Below are positions 1-7,138 of a stretch of DNA of 64,000 bases, piece after piece (within the stretch, counting starts at the first letter, position 1; the number at the start of each line of letters is the position of its first letter). A program made the translations under genes and the position numbers. The DNA is from CAXXOK01 sp963664595. Its GTDB lineage: Bacteria > Bacillota > Clostridia > Christensenellales > Aristaeellaceae. The stretch lies in NCBI GenBank assembly GCA_963664595.2, contig CAXXOK010000007.1:124001-188000 (forward strand). The letters run 5' to 3'. The notes under the pieces were generated by a model that worked only from the letters and a program-made list of their open reading frames with translations, was not told where the DNA came from and ran no database searches.

Positions 1-697
1 CGGCCTCCCCTTTATGCGCCTGGAGGCTGATTTCCACATACCCGGTGATGTTCTGCCCGAAATCCACCACAACCTCGCCCTTCGGCGTGACAAACAGCCT
101 GGCCGGCAGCACCCGCTCCATTTCACGGATTTCCTCTCCCTGCTGGGCAATCAGGCGGGCGGAAGACCTGCTGAAAACCGTGACGGCGGTCTTGGCGGCT
201 CTGTCGGCATCGAAGGTGGCATCAAAGGTTTCCCCATCGTAAATATCGGAAAAACGAACGCCGCTTTCCCCCACAAGCCAGGATCCGTCTGTTATGATGC
301 GCTCGGTCCGCCCATCCTGAAACACAAGGTCCAGCTGCGCCAGCAGCCCGGCGGGTTCCTGGCAAAGGCCTTGCTGTACCCCTCTTTTCGCCCAGGTGGC
401 AAGATGGCTTCGGTACCAACCGTTTCCCACGGTGACGGACAGCCTGTTTTCCTTTTCCAGAAGCGCCGTTACATCGTACGTCTGGTATTGCAGGCGTTTT
501 GTATAGCTGGTCCAGCCCGGCGTGAGAACATCCTTGCCGATTCTTTTTCCGTTGAGCTCCGCTTCATAAACCCCCATCGCCGTGATCGACAGAGAGGCCG
601 CATGCACGCGTCCCTCCAGGCTGAATATTTTGGTAAAGAGGGGCGCCGCCCCGTCCGTCGGCTGATCCGGTTTGATCCATTGCGCATGCCAGTCCAT
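1..697 (-). CDS. Alpha-L-rhamnosidase, GH78-like (N-terminal part)
   Basis: This is the first 232 codons of a gene that continues past the window start. The protein opens MDWHAQWIKP and contains LNGKRIGKDVLTPGWTSY near residues 50-67 and NGWYRSHL near residue 93, the jelly-roll pattern seen at the front of bacterial alpha-L-rhamnosidases that release terminal rhamnose from glycans. The catalytic (alpha/alpha)6 barrel would lie outside the window. The start is the ATG at 697 with GGAGGTAAT just upstream. No signal peptide is visible, so it is probably cytoplasmic. It is divergent from an AraC regulator, a usual arrangement for a regulated glycosidase. GH78 assignment rests on the N-terminal half only. 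Confidence 0.8.
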   Translation of the reverse strand, partial: MDWHAQWIKPDQPTDGAAPLFTKIFSLEGRVHAASLSITAMGVYEAELNGKRIGKDVLTPGWTSYTKRLQYQTYDVTALLEKENRLSVTVGNGWYRSHLATWAKRGVQQGLCQEPAGLLAQLDLVFQDGRTERIITDGSWLVGESGVRFSDIYDGETFDATFDADRAAKTAVTVFSRSSARLIAQQGEEIREMERVLPARLFVTPKGEVVVDFGQNITGYVEISLQAHKGEA

Positions 698-730
698 AGG
701 ATTACCTCCAAAGTTTATTCGACGCGCTGA

Positions 731-759
731 TTGACAGTAAGCGTATCAGAAGATAATAT
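731..759 (+). promoter_or_regulatory. Sigma-70/A type promoter for the AraC regulator
   Basis: TTGACA at 731-736 and TAATAT at 754-759 are separated by 17 bases, about 50 bases before the AraC gene start. The -35 is perfect and the -10 has one deviation from consensus. Confidence 0.65.
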
Positions 760-807
760 AATAATTAACACCTGATCGTTACCTGTAATGGGGGTATATT
801 TAACTAC

Positions 808-1677
808 ATGGAAGACAATTTCACCATCGGGCGCAGGACCATTGCCCAGGACGCGATGGAACGGGAGAAGCTCTTTATCAAAACCTACAACCAGGAGGAT
901 GTTCCGGCCCACAATCATGATTTTTTTGAGCTGGTTTATGTAACCGGCGGCACAACCTGCCATACCCTGCGCGGCAGCAGCGGCCCGCTTGGCCGGGGCA
1001 ACTATTTTATTGTAGATTACGGCAGCAAGCACAGCTACGCGCAAAGCAAGGACCTGACGCTGATCAATTGCCTGTTTTTACCGGAAATGATCGATGATTC
1101 GCTGTCCGGCTGCCACTCCTTCGGCAGCCTGCTGCATGTATGCCTTCTCCGCTATTATAAACTGCACAGCGAAAAGAATCCCGCCAACCGGATCTTTTTT
1201 GACAGTGGTGGGCGTATTCTTGATATATTATCCGTTATGCAAAAAGAGCTGGAAGAAAAAAGTGTCGGCTATCAGGAAGTCCTGAAAAACCGTTTGCTGG
1301 AAATCATCATTATCACAATGCGAAATATTGTGGACCAAAGCCTGCAAAATGCAAAATCAGAAATCACCCGGCAAATGATTGAGTATATCCACTGCCATTA
1401 CCGGGAGCACGGGCTGCTGACCGCCTATTGCAAAACCCATCATTACAGTCTCCCCTACGCCAGCCGGAAGTTCAAACAGGAGACCGGCTACACCGTCGGC
1501 GGATACACGCAGAAAATCCGCGTCGAAAAAAGCTGCGAGCTTCTGGCCAGCGGCCCGTTGGCTATTTCGGAGGTCGCTGAAGCCGTTGGGTACGCCGATA
1601 TCAAAACCTTTGATACCCTATTTCGGAAAATGATCCACAAATCCCCCAGAGAGTACCGCAAGTCTTCCGTGCTGTGA
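808..1677 (+). CDS. AraC-family transcriptional regulator
   Basis: A 289-residue cytoplasmic regulator. The N-terminal half has a cupin-like sugar-sensing pattern (AHNHDFFELVYVTGG near residues 34-48). The C-terminal 100 residues carry the two helix-turn-helix units of AraC proteins, with LAISEVAEAVGYADIKTFDT and a closing KSPREYR. The gene is divergent from the rhamnosidase, so it probably controls that gene in response to rhamnose or a rhamnoside; this is inferred from position only. It ends in TGA, which shows that TGA is a normal stop in this genome. Confidence 0.88.
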   Translation: MEDNFTIGRRTIAQDAMEREKLFIKTYNQEDVPAHNHDFFELVYVTGGTTCHTLRGSSGPLGRGNYFIVDYGSKHSYAQSKDLTLINCLFLPEMIDDSLSGCHSFGSLLHVCLLRYYKLHSEKNPANRIFFDSGGRILDILSVMQKELEEKSVGYQEVLKNRLLEIIIITMRNIVDQSLQNAKSEITRQMIEYIHCHYREHGLLTAYCKTHHYSLPYASRKFKQETGYTVGGYTQKIRVEKSCELLASGPLAISEVAEAVGYADIKTFDTLFRKMIHKSPREYRKSSVL

Positions 1678-1715
1678 GGTATAACCTGACAGGTATTTGA
1701 TACAGACAACGGGCC

Positions 1716-2917
1716 TCAGGGACCGCAGGTCTGCTCTTCCCCGCCGTCGCACAGCCAGCGGACCGCCTCCGCTTCATGCGGCATCGGCGGCGCAAGCTCC
1801 TCCAGCATATGGCGGAGTACGCTCTCCGGCACGCTGCGCGCACGTTCCGCGTTTCGCCTGAGCATCTCACGCCAGTCGGTTTCCAGATAGACCAGCTGGG
1901 CCGACGCGCCGTACCGGTGGAAAAGCTCAACCTGTTTGGCGCGCATCATCGGCGTCAGGTTGGTAGCGTTCCACACAAAGGGCTGGCGGCTGCGCAGGTA
2001 CTGCCTGGCCTGCTCCTTAGCCTCCGCGGCCACAGCGCCCTGCGGCCGCGTGGGCGGTATGCCCATGCGCTCCCGGATATCGTCCAGCGAAACCATGGGC
2101 AGATGAGATAAACGCTCACGATAAAATGTGTCTTTTCCCGTGCCGGGCAAACCGCCGAGCACGACCACCGGACCCCACGTATCGTTAAACAGCTCCTGCT
2201 GCGGTTCCACGGCACGCCCGGCAAAATAGGCATACCGGCAATAGCCGGAGGAAAACAAAGGCGGTGCTTCCAGGCAGCCGGCCTCTGACGCCATTTCCGC
2301 AAAGAAGCCGAGGTTTCCATCTGCCGCTCCCTGTCCCCTGAAATTCTCCCGCGGATATCCGCTTCCGCCAGCAGCGAAAGCATATACAGGGTAAAATCCA
2401 CCGCCAGCAAGCCCGCTGCGGCAATCTTCCGGAGCCGGAGCAAAGGATCCCGCTGATCAGCTACATGCTGGGGGATGGAATGATTGCGCACAAGCGCGCA
2501 GACGGTTTCGCGGAATTGCTGCTTTTCCCGTGTTCCGCAGAAACCAAATTCGGTCCAGAGAATATATCGGGCAAGCTTTTCTCCCGCAACCGTATGGTTC
2601 GGCGAGGCAATCTCTCCATCCACAAGCTTTGTGCAGGCGGGCTTGGCCACATCATGCAGCAGCGCCGCCGCAAACAGCATCGCACGCTTGCTTTGCGGCA
2701 GCCCGGTATATGCGGGCATTTTCACAAGCGCCTCGCATACCATCCGCGTGTGCGTCCACACGTCGCCCTCGGCGTGCCACTTCGGTGCTTGCTGCGTTTC
2801 CGCCATTCACCGGATCCACGGTTTCAGAGGGCTTTCTTCAATTTGCGCCCACGGAATCGGGCTTGCCGGAACATCCGGGCAAAACGGGAATCCACTACGC
2901 GGCCCGTTATTGTGCAT
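1716..2917 (-). pseudogene. HD-phosphoesterase / polynucleotide 5'-kinase fusion (HD-Pnk type), interrupted
   Basis: The full frame would be 400 residues. It begins at ATG 2917, overlapping the end of the RNA ligase gene, with GAGGAGG just upstream. The frame reads 36 codons ending PLKPWIR, meets TGA at 2807-2809, and resumes MAETQQAPKWHAEGDVWTHT. The HD domain shows HAEGDVWTHT and ALLHDVAKP; in this family it removes 2',3'-cyclic phosphate or 3'-phosphate ends. At the AAA run complementary to 2314-2316 one base is missing: adding one A gives MENLGFFAEMASEAG and joins the kinase domain with P-loop GGLPGTGKDT, DDIRERMG and an arginine-rich lid (RRNAERARSVPE). The HD-then-kinase order matches the HD-Pnk end-healing enzyme described from Runella. 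With both lesions only the separate HD part (2806-1955 frame) and kinase part (2294-1716 frame) remain open. Lesions could be real decay or assembly error. Confidence 0.82.
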
Positions 2918-3734
2918 GGTCGTCCTCCTCCGGCAGCGACGGCGCAAACAGCCTGTCCGCAGGGTATTTGAGCAGATTCTGCACAAGAGGGCGTTCCAGC
3001 CAATGCGCCTCCGAAGTTACGATATTCTGCAAAAACGTGGAGCGCACGTATTTCATCCGCCGTGTCACTTCCCCATCTGTTTCCACCTTGATGTACAGGC
3101 CCTCCATCGTGCCGGTGGCATCGGTTTCCGCGAAGATTTTTCCGGCGTCCAGACCCATGGCCTCGCATTGCCTGCGCAGGTCTTCCCTGTGCCCGGCGCG
3201 GATATACTGTGACGGGCCCAGAAGCCGCGTCAGCTCATCCAGACTGGAAAACATCCCCACGCGGATCACAGGCGCGGAAACAATGGGCAGGCCGCTCAGC
3301 ATGCGATGGCGCGACGGCGTATCCAGAAAGCGGCCCGTTTGTCTGTCCAGCATATCAAATTCCACAAAGTAATGCGGCAGCGCGTTATAGAAAACAGCAT
3401 GCTTTGCATGCAGCCATTCGCCGTACAGTATGTAGCGGGTCCCCAGCAGGGCGTACAGCATATCCCGGTGGACGCTGGCCCACTGTTTGAAAAGATTGTA
3501 ATGCTTTTCGCGGTACTCGCCGGTAAGATAATGTCCGCGGCTTTGCAGCAGCAGCGTGCCGTCCGTATCAAAGGAGACGGCCGTGTTGGCGCCGTCGCAC
3601 TTTTCTTCCACCACGACGGTTTTTCCCGCAATATCGGAAAACGGAATCCGGCACAGATCCTCGTCGCCGGGCTGCAGCCGGGAGCCTTCGATATGCGGGG
3701 TTCTCGGGTATTTGATAATCGAGTATCCGCTCAT
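2907..3734 (-). CDS. ATP-dependent RNA ligase family protein
   Basis: A 275-residue nucleotidyltransferase that would seal RNA (or nicked duplex) ends through a lysyl-AMP intermediate. Motif I is EKCDGAN with the nucleophile Lys45. Other motifs in order are LLQSRG near 62-66, LYGEW near 103, FVEFDMLD near 123, MEGLYIKVE at 210-218 (motif IV) and RRMKYVR at 225-231 (motif V, Lys228). The start ATG at 3734 overlaps the stop of the upstream methyltransferase (ATGA), and its stop overlaps the HD-Pnk start, so the three were one translationally coupled operon. This is the only member of the cassette that looks whole. Pfam RNA_ligase family; the subclass is not resolved. Confidence 0.88.
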   Translation of the reverse strand: MSGYSIIKYPRTPHIEGSRLQPGDEDLCRIPFSDIAGKTVVVEEKCDGANTAVSFDTDGTLLLQSRGHYLTGEYREKHYNLFKQWASVHRDMLYALLGTRYILYGEWLHAKHAVFYNALPHYFVEFDMLDRQTGRFLDTPSRHRMLSGLPIVSAPVIRVGMFSSLDELTRLLGPSQYIRAGHREDLRRQCEAMGLDAGKIFAETDATGTMEGLYIKVETDGEVTRRMKYVRSTFLQNIVTSEAHWLERPLVQNLLKYPADRLFAPSLPEEDDHAQ

Positions 3735-4150
3735 GCGTTATTCTCCTTTGCGGCCATCAGAATCAGATGCCCGTTGACGCCGTCGAAACGCAGACGGCTA
3801 CAGCCCGCGTCCGCAAATAATGCCGTCAGTTTTTCCCGCGTCAGCAAATGGATGTGCTCGGGGTTATCGTCCGGCCTGGAGGGTACGGTTACCACCACAT
3901 ACCGCCGCGCGGCGCGCACCGCCCGGCGAACAGCCTCCGCCGCGTCCGGGATATGCTCCAGCACCTCCAGCAGCGTTACCACGTCATATGATGATTCCGG
4001 GTCCCGCAGCTGGCAAATGTCCGCCTGCCGTACGTGTAGGTTATCAAGTCCGCCCAGCGCGGCCGTTTGCAGAAATTCCACCCGTTGGGGCAGAAGCTCC
4101 ACCGTGGTAAGCGCTAGCTGTGCAAACAGATCCAGGGCCAGCCCCTCCAT
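3731..4150 (-). pseudogene. Class I SAM-dependent methyltransferase, 5'-truncated
   Basis: The 139-residue frame starts MEGLALDLFAQLALTTVELL, which is already past the glycine-rich motif I (DxGxG) of a Rossmann methyltransferase. The rest is family-like: the acidic residue of TTVELLPQRV, VRQADICQL, YDVVTLLEVLEHI and VVVTVPSRPDDNPEHIHL. Upstream of ATG 4150 the frame meets TAG two codons earlier, there is no Shine-Dalgarno site, and composition changes sharply to AT-rich. The gene therefore appears cut at about 4150 by a deletion or insertion that brought in the neighbouring lectin-fold gene. In related cassettes a methyltransferase could mark repaired RNA ends, but Hen1-specific metal residues are not visible, so the substrate is unknown. 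Confidence 0.72.
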
Positions 4151-4175
4151 TATCTAATAATATCGCAACATTTTC

Positions 4176-4204
4176 TTGACACATACTCTATAATAAATTA
4201 TTAT
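4176..4204 (+). promoter_or_regulatory. Strong sigma-70/A type promoter
   Basis: TTGACA at 4176-4181 and TATTAT at 4199-4204 with 17-base spacing, 44 bases before the start codon of the secreted lectin-fold gene. It lies immediately beyond the truncated methyltransferase, at the composition break. Confidence 0.7.
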
Positions 4205-4248
4205 ATATGTAAAATTATGAACCGCGTTTTTATGAGGGGGACCAACCA

Positions 4249-5349
4249 ATGGTTTCAAAAGTTAATATAGCTTTCCATAAAACAGTTTTCATAATCTATA
4301 TGGCTTTCATTATTTTCGTGGCTGGCGTTTTAGGAACGCCGACCATCGCTCATGCAGCCGGCGAATTGGTTATTGTACCGAATGCAAGCGAACAAACAGT
4401 GACCTTGGCGGTAAATCAATCAGTGTATATTGCGCCGAATATAGAGCTGAGAAGTTTTGGATATAACCTCTCCAGCGCAAAGCTGGTTATCGAAAACCTG
4501 CCAAATGACGCGACAACATCGTATAGCGCGGTTGCAGGTCTGACGGTATCGTACGATAGCAGCAAAACTGTATATACCATTACGGGAACGGCGAATGCTA
4601 TTGATTATCAGACATTATTCCGTTCCTTCAGAATCAATTGTGGCGCAACGTTGCAAAACAACATTAAATTCAGCTTTCTAGTATCAGCGAATACAACAAC
4701 CCCGATGTACTATTCAGGTACGGGGCATTATTATGAATATATATCTTCTCCAACCATTTCCTGGACCAGCGCAAATACCGCAGCCAGTGCCAGAATATAT
4801 AACGGAATGGAAGGTTATCTGGTTACGATTACAAGCGCGGGCGAAAATGCCTTTGTTGTGAATAAAATGGCGGGAAGCGGCTGGATAGGCGCTTCAGACG
4901 CGGCATTGAATAACAGGTGGGTCTGGGCAGCGGGACCAGAAACAGGCACACAGTTCTGGCAAGGCCTTGATGCAGGCAACGGCGGATATGCTGTCGGCGG
5001 TTCTTATACAAACTGGCTTGCCGGCGAGCCTAACAACGATGGCGGTCTAGGGGATTATGCGCATATATTCGTAAACAGTCCGGGCTGGGAATATGCAACC
5101 TCCACATGGAATGACATGCCGAACAGCAACACCTTTGTTCAAGGGTATACGGTCGAGTATGGCGGAATGTCCGGGGATGCGCCCGAAGACTTAAGTGAAA
5201 CGGTCACCATTCATATCGGTGCAGTGATTAGATACCCGCAGACAGGAGACAACCACGGCTATATCGGTAATTTATGGATGTTATCAGCAACTGCGCTCAT
5301 CGGAATTTGCGTGATAACTTTTATTGCACCCAAGAAAAAATCGAACTGA
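4249..5349 (+). CDS. Secreted, wall-anchored C-type-lectin-fold protein
   Basis: A 366-residue exported protein. Residues 1-36 form a signal peptide ending AHA, followed by a beta-rich domain of about 120 residues with no clear family. Residues about 165-310 form a C-type lectin-like domain: YLVTITSAGENAF, GWIGASD, the EPN triplet in LAGEPNNDGG and the WND triplet, the residues that in true C-type lectins bind calcium and sugar. The C-terminus has YPQTG at 329-333, a hydrophobic stretch to about 360 and PKKKSN, a sortase sorting signal variant. It should be covalently attached to peptidoglycan and bind a surface ligand. No sortase gene is in the window. Composition is AT-richer than its neighbours, suggesting separate origin. 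Shine-Dalgarno is GAGGGGG. Confidence 0.82.
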   Translation: MVSKVNIAFHKTVFIIYMAFIIFVAGVLGTPTIAHAAGELVIVPNASEQTVTLAVNQSVYIAPNIELRSFGYNLSSAKLVIENLPNDATTSYSAVAGLTVSYDSSKTVYTITGTANAIDYQTLFRSFRINCGATLQNNIKFSFLVSANTTTPMYYSGTGHYYEYISSPTISWTSANTAASARIYNGMEGYLVTITSAGENAFVVNKMAGSGWIGASDAALNNRWVWAAGPETGTQFWQGLDAGNGGYAVGGSYTNWLAGEPNNDGGLGDYAHIFVNSPGWEYATSTWNDMPNSNTFVQGYTVEYGGMSGDAPEDLSETVTIHIGAVIRYPQTGDNHGYIGNLWMLSATALIGICVITFIAPKKKSN

Positions 5350-5736
5350 TTTCCGGACGTACAATCGTTGAGGCTGCTAGGTAAGCAATGATTAAAGCGC
5401 ATGTGCGATGGTGTGTTAGCTTTTCATCAGGTTGGGTTTGCGAAAGCCGCAGTAGTAGCAGCGCTACGTCAAGGCTTTCACAAGCTTAAGCTGGCGGAAA
5501 GATAACGCGCCAGCGTGCAGGGGATTTATTCAGCGCTTACCTAGAATGCCTGTTATACATGGAGCCGTGTCCGGTTGTCTATTATTAACGCTTTTGCAAA
5601 ACCGTAGTTTGTGGAAATTCGAATCCTATCCTTTAAATACCACATGGATGATCATCCATGTGGTATTTCAGTGGCTGATGAGAGAATAGAATATATTAAA
5701 CACCCTTCCATGAAAAGGCACACTCGTTTTCTGTGT
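5350..5736. other. Non-coding stretch with inverted repeats
   Basis: No convincing gene. It contains a 10-bp inverted repeat pair at 5377-5386 (CTAGGTAAGC) and 5535-5544 that brackets 168 bases, an internal weaker pair around TTGCGAAAGCC and GGCTTTCACAA, and the perfect 34-bp palindrome described separately. Confidence 0.5.
5635..5668. repeat. Perfect 34-bp palindrome
   Basis: Arms of 17 bases with no loop, centred between 5651 and 5652. Each arm contains ACCACATGGATGATC or its complement. It could act as a bidirectional transcription stop because the arms end in AAAT/ATTT, or as a dimeric protein site. No long T-run follows. Confidence 0.7.
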
Positions 5737-6015
5737 TTAACAAGCATCAAGAAAAAGCCCTGTTGATATAATAAAATCAAAGCAACTGAAAGGTAGCAAA
5801 TATCGAAAAGTCACGGTATAGGCCTGGGCAGAAAGGTGACAAATAAAGATGCATGCTTGAATCACAGGGACGTTACCCCGGACCATCATCTGCTTCGAAA
5901 AATCGATTGGATCATGTCTAGCAAATAAATCGACGATAGGATGAACCGGACATTTAGAAATCGGCCGTCCTTCCATGGATCCTGTAAGCTTTATCCCCTG
6001 CTCCAAAGAGTCCAC
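5737..6015 (-). CDS. Unrecognised small open frame, doubtful
   Basis: A 92-codon frame opening with GTG at 6015 (protein MDSLEQGIKLTGSMEGRPIS). It lies in the same frame as the upstream hydrolase, directly beyond that gene's TAG stop at 6032-6034, with only eight codons between. No Shine-Dalgarno site, no recognised domain and a hydrophobic unlike-protein tail. It may be chance read-through or a worn remnant. Treated as a placeholder for this stretch. Confidence 0.15.
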   Translation of the reverse strand: MDSLEQGIKLTGSMEGRPISKCPVHPIVDLFARHDPIDFSKQMMVRGNVPVIQACIFICHLSAQAYTVTFRYLLPFSCFDFIISTGLFLDAC

Positions 6016-6031
6016 AATGAAATATCCCAGG

Positions 6032-7072
6032 CTAGCCTAAGATAAAGTCAATCCCCGTATCCTTCAAATCCATCTTATGGCCGTCGTCGAGCACATGGAA
6101 CACAAATCGGTCTTCGGCCCCCTGCGCAGCATAAAACGGTTTGAGCCGCTCGGCTTCCGCACACGCGCTGTCTATCGCAAAAACAGGGTCGTTACTGCCA
6201 ACTTCGATATATAAAGCGCGCGGCGCGATTAACGCGGCGACTTCAGCATGCAAAAACATTTTTGCCGCATTGGCCCAACAGAGGTCGGCCCAGTCGTACC
6301 GATAACTGTTATTGAAAAAGCAGGAGCTGTATACCGCGTTGATCCGCTGATCAACGGCGGCGGCATACAGGGAGTAGAAACCGCCGTAAGATAACCCAGC
6401 CATTGCAAACCCTTGATCCGTAAGAAATTCCGGCTGCTGCTCCATCCAATCCATCGTGCACATCAGCGCGAAAATTTCCACTGCCGCAATGCTTGATCCT
6501 GCCTGCTTAAGTCCGGTATCCAATGTTACGCGGTTATAGGGGCAGCCATAACCGGGGAAAGCCGGCCGGTCAATTGCTTCCTGGTTCCAAAGCAACAGCT
6601 GCGGTGCCAGCACGGCGGCCCCTTTTTGCGCAATCCGCCGGGGCACATGCCGGTAATTGTTATCTCCATGAAAGTCGCAGCACAGCTCGGGCGTTCCATG
6701 GCCGCCGTGTTGAAACAGAACCGGTCTGTGTGACGGTTTGCCGTCGTCTGGTGTAATCAATAGGGCAGGCAAAAGGAGATCAGCGGAGATTTGCAGGCGC
6801 AGACGTTCAAAGCGAAGCCCGTCTTCCTCTGCAATCGTTTCCCGCGCCACGCAACGTACCGGCGTATTCGGTTTCTGTTCCGTCAGGGGCCAGCCAAGCA
6901 TTGCGCACAGGTCTTTGCGGTATTTTGCGGGCTCGCGTTTCAGGGTTTCCGGAGAAAGGTATGCTTGCCTGATACGGTCGCACTCGTCTCGACGCCTTTC
7001 CAGCAAGCCAAGTAATCCCTGGAGATAATCGCACCTCCCCTGGTTTGATTTGCTTTTTTCTTCCCGCATCAT
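6032..7072 (-). CDS. Alpha/beta hydrolase (acetyl-xylan-esterase / dienelactone-hydrolase type)
   Basis: About 346 residues, probably cytoplasmic. The nucleophile elbow is GLSYGG, the acid is likely the Asp in VGSNDPVF and the histidine lies in DDGHKMDL near the C-terminus; FQHGGHG precedes them as the oxyanion region. This layout fits carbohydrate esterases of the AXE/abhydrolase group that remove acyl groups from glycans. I start at ATG 7072 (MMREEKSK), because GGGAGGAATGGCCC precedes it, whereas an upstream in-frame ATG at 7102 lies inside a transcription terminator hairpin. It is the last gene of the glycan locus that starts at 13394. Exact ester substrate unknown. Confidence 0.8.
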   Translation of the reverse strand: MMREEKSKSNQGRCDYLQGLLGLLERRRDECDRIRQAYLSPETLKREPAKYRKDLCAMLGWPLTEQKPNTPVRCVARETIAEEDGLRFERLRLQISADLLLPALLITPDDGKPSHRPVLFQHGGHGTPELCCDFHGDNNYRHVPRRIAQKGAAVLAPQLLLWNQEAIDRPAFPGYGCPYNRVTLDTGLKQAGSSIAAVEIFALMCTMDWMEQQPEFLTDQGFAMAGLSYGGFYSLYAAAVDQRINAVYSSCFFNNSYRYDWADLCWANAAKMFLHAEVAALIAPRALYIEVGSNDPVFAIDSACAEAERLKPFYAAQGAEDRFVFHVLDDGHKMDLKDTGIDFILG

Positions 7073-7086
7073 GGGCCATTCCTCCC

Positions 7087-7115
7087 AAAAGGCCCGAAGC
7101 ATGGCGCTTCGGGCC
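7087..7115 (-). terminator. Rho-independent terminator / attenuator
   Basis: Stem of 10 bp (GGCCCGAAGC at 7091-7100 with its complement at 7106-7115), five-base loop, then TTTT on the minus strand at 7090-7087. It lies just after the GH99-like gene and just before the hydrolase ribosome site, so it should lower expression of the last gene rather than isolate it. Confidence 0.75.
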
Positions 7116-7138
7116 TATCGTGTATAGGCTACAGAACA

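Noticed and set aside
2807..2809. TGA as a recoded codon (tryptophan or selenocysteine)
   Set aside because: TGA ends many clearly complete genes here, and the same gene also carries a frameshift. A nonsense mutation is simpler.
5590..5634. tRNA-like end (TTCGAATCC-type sequence)
   Set aside because: GAAATTCGAATCC resembles a T-arm loop, but the flanking bases do not pair as a T-stem and no acceptor or anticodon arms can be built. Not called as a tRNA or attachment site.
7073..7102. Upstream start (ATG 7102) for the alpha/beta hydrolase
   Set aside because: The codon lies in the loop region of the 7091-7115 terminator hairpin, and a proper GGGAGG site serves ATG 7072.
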